DNA from: Hyalangium gracile
GTDB taxonomy: Bacteria; Myxococcota; Myxococcia; Myxococcales; Myxococcaceae
DNA: 64,000 nt
Assembly: GCF_020103725.1 (NCBI RefSeq)
Contig: NZ_JAHXBG010000018.1
Location: forward strand, 176,266 to 240,265
Reading direction: 5' to 3'
Under the pieces are notes generated by a model. It did no database searches, was not told the DNA's origin, and saw nothing but the letters and a program-made list of their open reading frames with translations. Each line of letters opens with the position of its first letter. Position 1 is the stretch's first letter. Shown here in pieces: positions 9,478 to 17,633 of this stretch. The position numbers and the translations under genes are program-made.

Positions 9478-10023
9478 ATGAACGCGATGTGGACTGGCTC
9501 GGCGCTGACGCTGCACAACCTGGGACTGGCGGCGGGCTTCGGTGGATCGCTCTTCGGACAGATGGCGCTGCACCCGGCGGTGCGGACCATCGATGATACG
9601 AAGGAGCGCGGTGAAATCCTGAACAAGGCCTGGATGGGCTTCAGCCCGGTGAATGCCTTCGCGCTCGGGTCCGTGGCGCTGACCTGGGTCATCGGCCGCA
9701 GCGCGCTGTCGGGCGGGGAGATCGACGACGAGACGCGCGGCCTGGTGCTGGCCAAGGATGCGCTGGTGGCGCTCTACACCGTGGCTGGCATCGGCTCGCT
9801 CATCGTCGGGCGGGTGTGGGGCATGCGTGAGCCGCCGGTGGAGTCGGGCAACGAGCCCGCGGCCGAGACGTCCGAAGTGGACGTCAAGGCGCAGAAGGCG
9901 GTGAACTGGCTGGGCCGGGTGAACATCGTCGCGGCCGCGGGCATCATCGCCCTCACCGCGATCCTCAACATCAAGGCCGGGCGCTCCCAGAAGTGGAGCC
10001 TCCTGAGCGCGATCCTCCCGTAG
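9478..10023 (+). CDS. Hypothetical four-helix membrane protein
   Basis: This 181-residue protein has four predicted membrane helices: near residues 8-28, 55-75, 92-113 and 152-170. An acidic cytoplasmic or periplasmic loop lies before the last helix. The ATG at 9478 is preceded by a strong Shine-Dalgarno AGGGAGGA ending about eight bases upstream. The frame is open far upstream, but only this start has a ribosome site. I do not recognise the family. It stands alone between the divergent lipoprotein operon and the kinase/Thg1 pair. Confidence 0.75.
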   Translation: MNAMWTGSALTLHNLGLAAGFGGSLFGQMALHPAVRTIDDTKERGEILNKAWMGFSPVNAFALGSVALTWVIGRSALSGGEIDDETRGLVLAKDALVALYTVAGIGSLIVGRVWGMREPPVESGNEPAAETSEVDVKAQKAVNWLGRVNIVAAAGIIALTAILNIKAGRSQKWSLLSAILP

Positions 10024-10163
10024 GACACGCACTCAGCGTGGTCTCATGACGTGCGCGGAGCGAGGGGCTCTTCCGACGAGGGGCCCCTCCTTCGCGTCTG
10101 CTCCACGGGACAGGCGGGAGAGCGTCAGCCGGGTCAGGATGTCCCGTCTGGAATGGCTCCGCC

Positions 10164-10622
10164 ATGGAACTCGTCCTCTTCATCGGCCTGCAGGGATCTG
10201 GCAAGAGCAGCTTCTACCGGGAGCGCTTCGCCGACTCGCACGTGCTGGTGAGCAAGGATCTCTGGCCGCACGCTCGCAGGCGCGAGGCCCGGCAGCAGCG
10301 CCTCATCTCGGAGGCGCTCGCGGCGGGTCGCTCGGTGGTGGTGGACAACACCAACCCTACTCCGGAAGGGCGTGCTCCCCTCATCGCTGTCGGCAAGGCG
10401 CATGGCGCGCGAGTCGTCGGCTATGCCTTCGAGTCGCGCCTGGAGGACTGCCTGGCACGCAACGCCCGGAGGGAAGGGCGCGCCCGCGTGCCCGAGGTGG
10501 CGCTCTACGCGACCCGGAAGGTGCTCCGCTGGCCGAGCCTCGCCGAGGGCTTCGACGCGCTGTTCTTCGTCCGTTTCACCCCTGAAGGAACCACTGAAGT
10601 CACCGATTGGAGGGAGTCATGA
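10164..10622 (+). CDS. PNKP-like polynucleotide 5'-kinase domain protein
   Basis: This 152-residue P-loop kinase has GLQGSGKS (8-15), an SKD motif with Asp32 and nearby arginines, DNTNPT (61-66) and an Arg-rich lid around RNARREG (99-105). It ends with a PSLAEGF segment. These match, in order, the kinase domain of the T4 Pnk / mammalian PNKP family, including the DNTN motif and the characteristic PxLAEGF end. Such enzymes phosphorylate 5'-OH ends of RNA or DNA. It consists of the kinase domain only, with no phosphatase part. Its TGA overlaps the start of the Thg1-like gene as ATGA, so the two proteins are made together. A generic AAA_33 small-molecule kinase is the alternative. Confidence 0.75.
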   Translation: MELVLFIGLQGSGKSSFYRERFADSHVLVSKDLWPHARRREARQQRLISEALAAGRSVVVDNTNPTPEGRAPLIAVGKAHGARVVGYAFESRLEDCLARNARREGRARVPEVALYATRKVLRWPSLAEGFDALFFVRFTPEGTTEVTDWRES

Positions 10623-11395
10623 ACCCAGATGAGCTCGCGGACCGGATGCGCCAGGGCGAGGTGTTCCACTCGCTGCGCATGCTGCCGGGCGCCTGGGTGG
10701 TGCTCCGCGTGGATGGCCGGGGCTTCTCCCGCCTCACGGAGGAGCGCTACGAGAAGCCCTTCGATGCCCGGTTCCACGAGGTGATGGTGCGCACGGCCAG
10801 CACGCTGCTGGAGGAGCTCCAGGGCATCTACGCCTATACGCAGAGCGATGAGATCTCCGTGCTCTTCCGGCCGGAGTGGTCGCTCTTCGACCGGGAGGTG
10901 GAGAAGCTCGTGTCGATCTCGGCGGGTCTGGCGAGCGCCACGTTCACGCACGGGGCGGGGGCGCCGGCGACCTTCGACGGCCGGGCCTGGCTGGGCGTGG
11001 ATGTGGGGGCGGTGGTGGACTACTTCCGCTGGAGGCAGTCGGACGCCACGCGCTGCGCGCTGAACGGCTGGTGCTACTGGACGTTGCGCAAGGAGGGCTG
11101 GAGCGTGCGCAAGGCCACGAGCGAGCTGGACGGCGGCACGGTGGGGGCCAAGAACGAGCTGCTCTTCCAGCGGGGCATCAACTTCAACGAGCTGCCCCTC
11201 TGGCAGCGGCGCGGCACCGGCATCACCTGGGAGCGCTACGTGAAGGAGGGCGTGGACCCGCGCGATGGCCGGCGGGTGCCCACCGAGCGCCGTCGGCTCA
11301 AGGTGGACTCCTCACTGCCCATGAAGGAGGAGTACGAGGCCTGGATCCGGCGCGTCGTGGAGGACTCGGAGCGCCGGGCGCAGGGCTCGGAGTGA
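10619..11395 (+). CDS. thg1: Thg1-like protein (tRNA 3'-5' nucleotidyltransferase)
   Basis: The 258-residue protein belongs to the tRNA(His) guanylyltransferase family, which adds nucleotides in the 3'-5' direction to RNA 5' ends. The metal-binding residues of the polymerase-like fold are visible: Asp32-Gly33 in LRVDGRGFSR and Asp77-Glu78 in YTQSDEIS. The C-terminal part has the family's RCALNGWCYW and KNELLFQRGINFNELP segments. Bacterial members, known from Myxococcus, are Thg1-like proteins that repair 5'-truncated tRNAs rather than only adding G-1. The ATG at 10619 has GGAGGGAG just upstream; the TTG at 10607 lacks a site. It overlaps the kinase gene by four bases. Confidence 0.93.
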   Translation: MNPDELADRMRQGEVFHSLRMLPGAWVVLRVDGRGFSRLTEERYEKPFDARFHEVMVRTASTLLEELQGIYAYTQSDEISVLFRPEWSLFDREVEKLVSISAGLASATFTHGAGAPATFDGRAWLGVDVGAVVDYFRWRQSDATRCALNGWCYWTLRKEGWSVRKATSELDGGTVGAKNELLFQRGINFNELPLWQRRGTGITWERYVKEGVDPRDGRRVPTERRRLKVDSSLPMKEEYEAWIRRVVEDSERRAQGSE

Positions 11396-11476
11396 AGGAC
11401 TCACCGGGACACGCGGTGGATGCCCCAGCCCTCCTGAAGCCCGGCCGCCAGGCGGACGGGCAGCAGGGGACAGGCC

Positions 11477-12553
11477 TCAGAGCGCGAACTCGATGCCCAG
11501 CGTGAGGCCGAGGCGCAGGCCGGAGGTGCTCCAGTTCTTCTCGAACTGGAGGCCCTCGATGTCCTCGTTCGTGGCGAAGAGGTAGAGCTTCTCGAGCTGG
11601 CCGGACAGGTCCGCGCGCAAGAGGATGTGCTCGCTCATCCGCCGCCGCACTCCCGCCGACAGGCCTCCGAGCCAGCCGGTGCGCGGCACGCTCCACACGC
11701 CGACGCCCTGGACCTGGAGCCGGTCGATCTCCTGGTCGAACTCGCGGCCCGGGAGGAGCAGCGCCAGGCCCACCCGAGCGCCGAACACCACCTCCAGCTG
11801 GTTCGCGACGGGCAGGCCGTACTCACCCGTCACCAGCGCCTGGCCCAGCAGACCGAACCCGAAGGTGCGATCCCCGCCAGCGCTGTAGTTGCCGAACAGC
11901 CGTACGGCTCCGCCGATGCGCGCTCGATCCTTGAAGACGGGCGCCGGGACGCTCATGGAGAGCGTGGCCGACAGGAACGTGGCGCTGCTGTAGTCGAAGG
12001 ACTCGTCCACCCGCGAGGCGTTGATGGCCTGCGAGCCCGTCATCCGCGAGTTCTCGATGAAGAGATCCAGCCCGACACCGATGCGCATCCGCGACTGGGC
12101 CTCGGCTCGCTCCTGCGCCTGGATCTGCGACTGGGGCAGCGGCCGGTCCGGGGCCTTGGGCTGCGCGACGACCTTGTCGGGCGCCTTGGACTTCGGCGGC
12201 GTCTTCGGCTGGGCCGGCGTCTTCGCCTGGGCGGGTGCCTTCTCGGGCGCCTTCTCCGGAGCAGGGGCCTTCTCGGGCTCTTCGAGCTTCTGCGGCGCCG
12301 GCTCCGCGGCCTTCTGGGGAGCCTCCTCCGGAGCCTTCTGCGCCTCCGGTGTCTTCTCGGGCTCCGCGGGCGGAGTCTTGGCCTTGGCCTTGGTCTTCTT
12401 GGACTTCGCCTTCGCCTTGGCCTTCGTCTGCGTCTGCGTCCTGGACTTCGTCTGCGCCTCGGCGTGCATGGGCAGCGAGGAGCACAGCAGCATCAGGACG
12501 GGGAGCGCCTTCCAGAGGGCTTGCGGAACGGGCAGGGAGCGCATACGGGGCAC
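11477..12553 (-). CDS. Exported protein with Ala/Lys/Pro/Glu linker and beta-barrel-like C-terminus
   Basis: This 358-residue protein has a signal peptide (hydrophobic 15-31, cut after AEA). A low-complexity region from about 34 to 150 is built of K-A, K-T-P, E-K-A-P repeats. Residues 155-358 alternate polar and hydrophobic residues and end in EFAL, as in outer-membrane beta barrels. The linker may span the peptidoglycan, as in OprF or TonB-like proteins, but no OmpA motif is present. The function is unknown. The linker codes for many short direct DNA repeats that could drive length variation. Confidence 0.7.
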   Translation of the reverse strand: MPRMRSLPVPQALWKALPVLMLLCSSLPMHAEAQTKSRTQTQTKAKAKAKSKKTKAKAKTPPAEPEKTPEAQKAPEEAPQKAAEPAPQKLEEPEKAPAPEKAPEKAPAQAKTPAQPKTPPKSKAPDKVVAQPKAPDRPLPQSQIQAQERAEAQSRMRIGVGLDLFIENSRMTGSQAINASRVDESFDYSSATFLSATLSMSVPAPVFKDRARIGGAVRLFGNYSAGGDRTFGFGLLGQALVTGEYGLPVANQLEVVFGARVGLALLLPGREFDQEIDRLQVQGVGVWSVPRTGWLGGLSAGVRRRMSEHILLRADLSGQLEKLYLFATNEDIEGLQFEKNWSTSGLRLGLTLGIEFAL

Positions 12554-12710
12554 GCGGAAGTGGGTAGGCGTTGAGCCTAGAACAGAATGCCCACGTTCCG
12601 GTGCCGCTCGTTCCGCGTTCGGGCAGGGCGGAAAAGATCCACCAAGCGGTCATCCCACGGGCCGGGTGGGGTTGGACCTCACCAGCCACACCCGGAGCGT
12701 GAGTGAGCGC

Positions 12711-13001
12711 CTACGCGATGATCGGTGGCTGACCGATGGGGTGCTCCGCGGGGTCGGGCGCCTCGTGGATGCCGGGAGGCTGGGCCTCCGGCTCGGTACG
12801 GCGCTCCGGGTCCTCTACGGACGGGTCTCGCCGAGGTGGTTCAACCTCCGGAGGCTGACGGTTCGGCGGATCGATCTCCGGCTGGTGTCGTCGGGGAGGA
12901 TCGACCTCCGGCGGTCCCCGCTCGGGCTCCTGCTGGGGTGACTTTCGAGGCTCCGGCTCCTTTACGGGCGCGCCGGGGCTCTTGGGCAGTTTCTCAGGCA
13001 T
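12711..13001 (-). CDS. Small Pro-rich repeat protein
   Basis: The 96-residue protein is made almost only of Pro, Glu, Arg, Asp and Gln. Residues 31-70 form four units in exact 10-residue register, PEVDPPRRHQ, PEIDPPNRQP, PEVEPPRRDP and SVEDPERRTE. It has no signal peptide, so it is probably an extended cytoplasmic polyproline-type protein. No function can be given. It sits alone between two minus-strand genes, about 137 bases from the amidohydrolase stop. Confidence 0.55.
   Translation of the reverse strand: MPEKLPKSPGAPVKEPEPRKSPQQEPERGPPEVDPPRRHQPEIDPPNRQPPEVEPPRRDPSVEDPERRTEPEAQPPGIHEAPDPAEHPIGQPPIIA
12792..12911 (-). repeat. Four tandem 30-base units coding Pro-rich decapeptides
   Basis: The stretch encodes residues 31-70 of the small Pro-rich protein as four units of exactly ten codons. 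The consensus is P-E-V/I-D/E-P-P-R/N-R-x-x; the fourth unit is the most diverged. Confidence 0.7.
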
Positions 13002-13138
13002 GTGTCCCCTCCTCCTGACCTGGCAACCTGCTCATCCCGGAGCGGCCCGTGAACCCGCTCGGGGGAGAGGGGCTCTCCTGCCTGCCTGCACGCTGGGTCA
13101 AGCGGCTCGATTCCTGTCAGGCCGGCGAGGCCTTCGCC

Positions 13139-14455
13139 TCAAGGGGCGGCAGAGCCCTTGCCCTGGGGGCCCGAGAGGTAGTCCACCGCGAGGTGAGAGA
13201 GGAGCCGCACGCCCACGGGAAGAGTGCGCTCGTCCACGAAGAAGCGTGGCGAGTGGTTGGCCGGTGCTTCCTCGAGGTCCTTTCCCTCGGGGGTTGCGCC
13301 GATGAAGAGGAACACGCCGGGGACACGAGCCTGGAAGGCGGAGAAGTCCTCGGAGGTGGTGCTCTGCGTGCCGGGAGACATCTTCTGGCCGGCGATCCGC
13401 TCCACGGTGGGACGCATGCGCTCCACGAGCGAGGGATCGTTGTAGGTCACTCCGTTGCCAGTGCTGATCTCCACCTCCGCCGTGGCTCCCGCGCTCTGGG
13501 CAATGCCTTCGGCGAGTCGGCGCACGCGCTCGTGGATCTGCTGGCGCATCGCCTGATCGAAGGTGCGGATGGTCCCCTTCATGGTGACGGCGTCGGGGAT
13601 GATGTTACCGCGCACGCCGCCGGTGATGCTGCCGACCGTGATGATGGCGGGGCTGGCGGTGAGGTCCACCTGGCGGCTCACCACGGTCTGGAGCCCGAGG
13701 ACGATCTGCGACGCGACGACGATGGGATCCACTCCGGCCCAGGGCAGCGCGCCGTGCGTCTGGCGGCCACGCACGATGATGGTGAGCCCGTCGGAGCTGG
13801 CCATGAATCCGCCCGGTCGGTAGACCACGTGGCCTGCGGGATGACCGCCGATGACGTGCACTCCAAAGATGGCGGAGGGTGTGGGGTTCTCGAACGCTCC
13901 ATCACGAAGCATGGCCACGGCGCCACCGGGACCGGTGCCGGAAGCCTCCTCGGCGGGCTGGAAGATGAACTTGACCGTACCCGGGAGGGTAGCGCGCATG
14001 CTGGCGAGTACCTCTGCCGCGCCCATGAGCATGGCCACGTGCGTGTCATGGCCGCACGCGTGCATCACGCCCACCTCCTGGCCGTTGTACTGGGCGCGCA
14101 CGGTGGACTTGAAGGGGAGGTCCACCTGTTCGGTGACCGGGAGCGCGTCCATGTCCGCCCGGAGTGCCACCACGGGACCCGTGCGACCGCCGCGAAGGAT
14201 GCCGACGACGCCTGTGCCTCCGACGCCGGTGCGGACCTCGATACCCAGGCTGCGGAGGTGGTCCGCCACCTTCTGGGCCGTGCGCGTTTCCTGATGGGAG
14301 AGCTCGGGGTGCTGGTGGATGTCGCGTCGCCACTCCACCACCTTGGGGTCCACCTTGGTCGCGTGGCGCTCCACGTCCCGGCTCAGGGCGGACCGAGCAC
14401 TGGCGGGCAGGGAGAGCAGAAGCGTGAGGAACAGGCTCGTGGAGGCGTTGGTCAT
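13139..14455 (-). CDS. Exported M20 family amidohydrolase
   Basis: This 438-residue protein is an M20D-type amidohydrolase related to hippurate, IAA-amino acid and N-acyl-amino acid hydrolases. The metal site is visible in RADMDALP (Asp101), MHACGHDTH (Cys134, His136) and QPAEE (Glu169-Glu170). A later GVHVIGGHPAG segment and an SEDFSAF motif complete the pattern. A dimerisation domain lies between about residues 215 and 330. The N-terminus has a signal peptide (hydrophobic 7-20), so unlike most family members it acts outside the cytoplasm, perhaps on peptides or acylated amino acids. It is divergent from the Mrr-type nuclease gene. Confidence 0.9.
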   Translation of the reverse strand: MTNASTSLFLTLLLSLPASARSALSRDVERHATKVDPKVVEWRRDIHQHPELSHQETRTAQKVADHLRSLGIEVRTGVGGTGVVGILRGGRTGPVVALRADMDALPVTEQVDLPFKSTVRAQYNGQEVGVMHACGHDTHVAMLMGAAEVLASMRATLPGTVKFIFQPAEEASGTGPGGAVAMLRDGAFENPTPSAIFGVHVIGGHPAGHVVYRPGGFMASSDGLTIIVRGRQTHGALPWAGVDPIVVASQIVLGLQTVVSRQVDLTASPAIITVGSITGGVRGNIIPDAVTMKGTIRTFDQAMRQQIHERVRRLAEGIAQSAGATAEVEISTGNGVTYNDPSLVERMRPTVERIAGQKMSPGTQSTTSEDFSAFQARVPGVFLFIGATPEGKDLEEAPANHSPRFFVDERTLPVGVRLLSHLAVDYLSGPQGKGSAAP

Positions 14456-14548
14456 GAGGAGGGAAAGGCGCAGGGCCTGCTTCTTCGAGAGTGTGCGGAG
14501 CCGAGGGGATGAGAGGAGCGACGATACGGCCCTGTAACGCGTTGAGCC

Positions 14549-14626
14549 AGATCAGGATGTTGCAAGGGATCACTCACTCGATTCCTCACCGTGTATCCGC
14601 AAGCTCAGTGAGTGAGGACCTGATCT
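14549..14626. promoter_or_regulatory. Nested inverted repeats in a divergent control region
   Basis: Two inverted repeats are nested here: AGATCAGG (14549-14556) with CCTGATCT (14619-14626), and inside them TCACTCACT (14570-14578) with AGTGAGTGA (14607-14615). All arms are perfect. The inner arms are 28 bases apart, and the two outer gaps are 13 and 3 bases. The block lies 37 bases before the nuclease start and 94 before the amidohydrolase start. It could be a pair of operator sites or a cruciform/hairpin. Confidence 0.5.
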
Positions 14627-14662
14627 TTGCTGCCCTGTTCTGGCACGTGTTAGCGTGAAGCC

Positions 14663-15703
14663 GTGTCCCCGCATCGCCAATCCGATACAGAACCTGGGGC
14701 TCAACGGCTCCACAGAACCGTCGATATTCCTCAAGCGGATCGTCTTGAGAACGTCCGGCAGTTCGCGGCTGCGATCAGGGACGGCATCTATCATCCTGTG
14801 ACGCTCCTCGAGCTACTGGACGTGGATGCGCGGCACTTTGCGTACTATCGGCAGGCCGCGACGATCCTGGGCATGATCACCAGGACCGCGGACAGCCGGG
14901 TGGCTCTTTCCGAGCAGGGTAAGAGTCTCTTGGCAACTCCTGAGCGCTCCGAAGCCGAACGGCTGTGTTTCCGAGAGGCTATTCGCTCGGCACGGGCTCT
15001 CAAGCCGTTTCAGTCCTTCTTTGAAGGAGAAGACATTCCTTTCGAGCAGGTGGCGGATCGTCTGCAGCGCCTGACCGGACTTGCGCCGAGCACGGCGGAG
15101 CGAAGGACGCAGACGCTGTTCCAGTGGAGGAAATACATCCAGGGGGATGCCCACCGGGCGGTAGGGCCACAGGTCCCGGCTCTGACGAGCCAGCTCGAGA
15201 GTCTCATTGCGCGTCACAACGCGCTGGCAAAGCAGAGCTTCCTGGAGTGGATGCAGAAGATGGATCCCACCGCCTTCGAGCATCTGGTGGGAAGGCTGGT
15301 TCAAGCGATGAACCACTTGGAAGTCGTCGTACAGGGTGGCCCGGGTGACGGAGGCGTGGATATCCGAGCCGTGAAGATCGATCAGTGGAACCATCCGACC
15401 CACGTGGCCATCCAGGTCAAGCGCTACAGCGAGACCAACAGCGTGGGACGCAAGCAGGTGGATGAGCTCATTGGCGTGATGACTCGGGAGCGATTGGCCT
15501 CGGGCATTCTGGTGACGACCGCGGACTTCTCGGCCCAGGCGCAAAAGGCTGCCGCTGAGGAGCCGAGGCTCCAGCTCGTGAATGGTGCGAAGTTGGTGGA
15601 CCTGCTGGCCCGCCATGGGGTTGGCGTGAAGTACGGAAAGTACGGCGAGATCGTGCTCGCCTCCGCAAGCGAGCAAGCACGCACGCCGGACTCCGAGCAT
15701 TGA
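14663..15703 (+). CDS. Mrr-type (type IV) restriction endonuclease
   Basis: The 346-residue protein has an Mrr_cat PD-(D/E)XK nuclease domain at about 195-315. The active site is visible as GDGGVD (Asp233) followed by IQVKR (Gln251, Lys253), preceded by FEHLVGRLV (Glu207). Mrr-type enzymes cut modified foreign DNA. The first 170 residues look helical with a winged-helix pattern and may recognise DNA or a partner. The start is a GTG without a clear ribosome site; the next Met (71) would remove the winged-helix part. No methyltransferase is nearby, as expected for a modification-dependent enzyme. Nested inverted repeats lie just upstream. Confidence 0.85.
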   Translation: MSPHRQSDTEPGAQRLHRTVDIPQADRLENVRQFAAAIRDGIYHPVTLLELLDVDARHFAYYRQAATILGMITRTADSRVALSEQGKSLLATPERSEAERLCFREAIRSARALKPFQSFFEGEDIPFEQVADRLQRLTGLAPSTAERRTQTLFQWRKYIQGDAHRAVGPQVPALTSQLESLIARHNALAKQSFLEWMQKMDPTAFEHLVGRLVQAMNHLEVVVQGGPGDGGVDIRAVKIDQWNHPTHVAIQVKRYSETNSVGRKQVDELIGVMTRERLASGILVTTADFSAQAQKAAAEEPRLQLVNGAKLVDLLARHGVGVKYGKYGEIVLASASEQARTPDSEH

Positions 15704-15893
15704 ACGGCGGGGAGCTTGAATGGGCTCGCCTGCTCAATGCTGTTCTTCTTGGGAGAGCGGGACGGCCGGCGCGGGAGGACCCATCCGCTGATGGGGGGAC
15801 CCGCGCCGAGACGAGGGGCCCGCGACCTGTGCGCCCCGAACGTGAGCCCGTAATTGAGGCACCCGAGATCCGGAGTGTTCCACGGGCCAGCAC

Positions 15894-16766
15894 TCAACCC
15901 GAGTCCCGGCTCATTGGCGGCACCACCGTCCACAGGCGGGGCTTGTCGTACCGAGGCGGAATCAGCCCGATCGGCCAGCCCTCGACGCTCACCTCCGCGT
16001 ATCGCCAGGAGCGGCCACCATGGCGCAGCGTGGTGCCGCTGCCCGGGAGCCCGATGCCCACGGCCGCGTGCGCGAGCGGATCCGAGAAGAGCACGACCGC
16101 ATCGATTCCCACCTGGCGCAGCAGCATCACCGCGAGCAGGGCCTTGGAGTCGCAGTCTCCGCTGTTCCTGGCGGGCACCAGCGCTGGCGGAGTGACGCCG
16201 AAGGGGACCTCGAGCTCGGGCAGCTCGTACTTGATGCGCTGCACGAAGCCGATGATGAGCTCCGCCGCCTGGGCCGCGCTGAGCTGGCGAGCGCGGGTGA
16301 ACGCCAGGAAGCGCTCGCCCAGCTCCTCCACCGGCTCGGGGTTCATGCGCATCAGCTCCTCGTAGATGCAGCGCATGTCCACCCGACACTCGGGCGGAGC
16401 TCGGAAGGTGAAGCGGTCCCGGCTGAGCGCGCGGAAGTGCATCCGCCGCCCGAGCGCCTCGTCGTCTTCCTCTATCTTCTCGATGAGAGAGGGCCCCAGC
16501 CCGTACACGACCTGATGCCGGGAGGGCTTCAACCCCTCCACGCTCCAGACGTACGTCTGCGCCTGACCCAGCGGAGTGCCCGGCGGGGCGAGCACCATGC
16601 CCAGGTCCGTGACCGGCGGGGAGGGTGACGATTCGGAGGTGCGAGTGCCCAGGTAGCCCAGGAGGTGCGCCATCCACAGGCAGCAGCAGCCCGCGAGGAG
16701 CACCCACGCGATGCGCCTCAGCCACTTCACCGTCGCGGAGCTGGAAGGGGAGGAGGAAGGATCCAC
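15894..16766 (-). CDS. Membrane-anchored transglutaminase-like protein
   Basis: This 290-residue protein has one membrane helix (17-39) and a papain-like transglutaminase core. The catalytic residues fit Cys205 in NSGDCDSK, His233 in PLAHAAVGIG, and an acid in RYAEVSVEGW near 255. DCDSKA is typical of bacterial transglutaminase-like peptidases. The main domain should face the periplasm. It starts 12 bases after the DUF350 gene and is the last member of the chemosensory-type operon. A role in cell-surface peptide processing is possible but not shown. Confidence 0.75.
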   Translation of the reverse strand: MDPSSSPSSSATVKWLRRIAWVLLAGCCCLWMAHLLGYLGTRTSESSPSPPVTDLGMVLAPPGTPLGQAQTYVWSVEGLKPSRHQVVYGLGPSLIEKIEEDDEALGRRMHFRALSRDRFTFRAPPECRVDMRCIYEELMRMNPEPVEELGERFLAFTRARQLSAAQAAELIIGFVQRIKYELPELEVPFGVTPPALVPARNSGDCDSKALLAVMLLRQVGIDAVVLFSDPLAHAAVGIGLPGSGTTLRHGGRSWRYAEVSVEGWPIGLIPPRYDKPRLWTVVPPMSRDSG

Positions 16767-16778
16767 GCGGCGTCCTCC

Positions 16779-17321
16779 TCACGCGGGCGAGCGCAGCACC
16801 GCGTCGGGGAGCTGCGGGAAGGGGATGAGGCCGTTGAGCGCCGCCTGGAGCCCCGGCGCGGTGAGCAGCGCAATCACCACGAGGATCGCGGACAGCACCA
16901 GGGCCAGCGCGACGTTGCCCTTGCGGACCTCCGCCAGCTCGTCCAGCCCCGGCGTCATCTTGTCGAACAGCACCACGCCCACGGCGAGCACGGCGGTGCC
17001 CACGCCCAGCGACAGCACCACGTGGAGCAGGGCGAACAGCATCAGCTTGCCCACCATCAGCGGCTGGAACGGCGGAGTCCGCAGGGTGAGGTCCATCGCA
17101 TCGAACGTCGCCTGGATGGCATGCTGCACCAGCAGCCCGAGCGCCAGCAGGCTGGACGCGTGGACGATGCCCGCCGCGGTGTTGCCCTTGCGCAAGTCCT
17201 CCACCGCGTCCGTGCCGAGCAGGCGGTTGAGGCCGCGGAACGCGAGCCAGATGCCCAGGGCGGCCACCAGGCCCCCGAAGACGATCTTGACCAGGCCGAC
17301 CGAGACGAGCGTGAGGTTCAT
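16779..17321 (-). CDS. DUF350 family membrane protein
   Basis: The 180-residue protein contains two copies of the DUF350 unit: a membrane helix, then D-L-R-K-G-N-T-A-A-G and E-V-R-K-G-N-V-A-L-A motifs, each followed by another helix. Five to six helices are predicted (about 8-28, 50-70, 90-115, 135-155). DUF350 proteins often sit with transglutaminase-like or spermine-synthase-type genes; here one follows directly. Its ATG is only three bases from the stop of the preceding small gene. The molecular role is unknown. Confidence 0.85.
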   Translation of the reverse strand: MNLTLVSVGLVKIVFGGLVAALGIWLAFRGLNRLLGTDAVEDLRKGNTAAGIVHASSLLALGLLVQHAIQATFDAMDLTLRTPPFQPLMVGKLMLFALLHVVLSLGVGTAVLAVGVVLFDKMTPGLDELAEVRKGNVALALVLSAILVVIALLTAPGLQAALNGLIPFPQLPDAVLRSPA

Positions 17322-17324
17322 TGC

Positions 17325-17633
17325 CTACACACGGTAGCTCTTTACGATGCCAACCACCCGTTCCGTCACCGCCTGGAGCTCCGCGGTGGCCTGGTGCGTG
17401 GAGGCCAGCCGCGCCACCGACTGGCGGGCCAGCGCGTACGCCTCGTCCCCGTCGAGGACCGCGATGTACAGCCAGTCCGAGCCCTGGAAGCTCTCGTTGG
17501 CCGCCCGCTGGAAGCGCCAGGGCGTGCAGCCGCTCCAGGATTCCTGCACCTTGGCCAGGTGGGCACTCTCGGCGCGCGCGGAGGCGCTGGCGGTCAGCAG
17601 GAGCAGGGCGCTTCAGAGCATGAGGCGTCTCAT
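17325..17633 (-). pseudogene. Small exported protein gene with in-frame TGA in the signal peptide
   Basis: An ATG at 17633 overlaps the cheB stop as TGATG. The frame then reads MRRLML, TGA (17615-17613), SALLLLTASASARA and continues open to 17325. Joined across the TGA, the start is a textbook signal peptide cut after ARA, followed by about 80 residues with one Cys and a ...WLYIAVLDGDEAYALARQ segment. The only other start is a GTG at 17549, which would lose the signal. The gene is therefore either newly broken, carries a sequencing error, or is read through. Neighbours on both sides are within four bases, so it is part of the operon. Confidence 0.6.

Noticed and set aside
14570..14794. Minus-strand 74-codon ORF across the Mrr start
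   Set aside because: Covers the inverted repeats and the antisense of the nuclease N-terminus; codon use is not gene-like.
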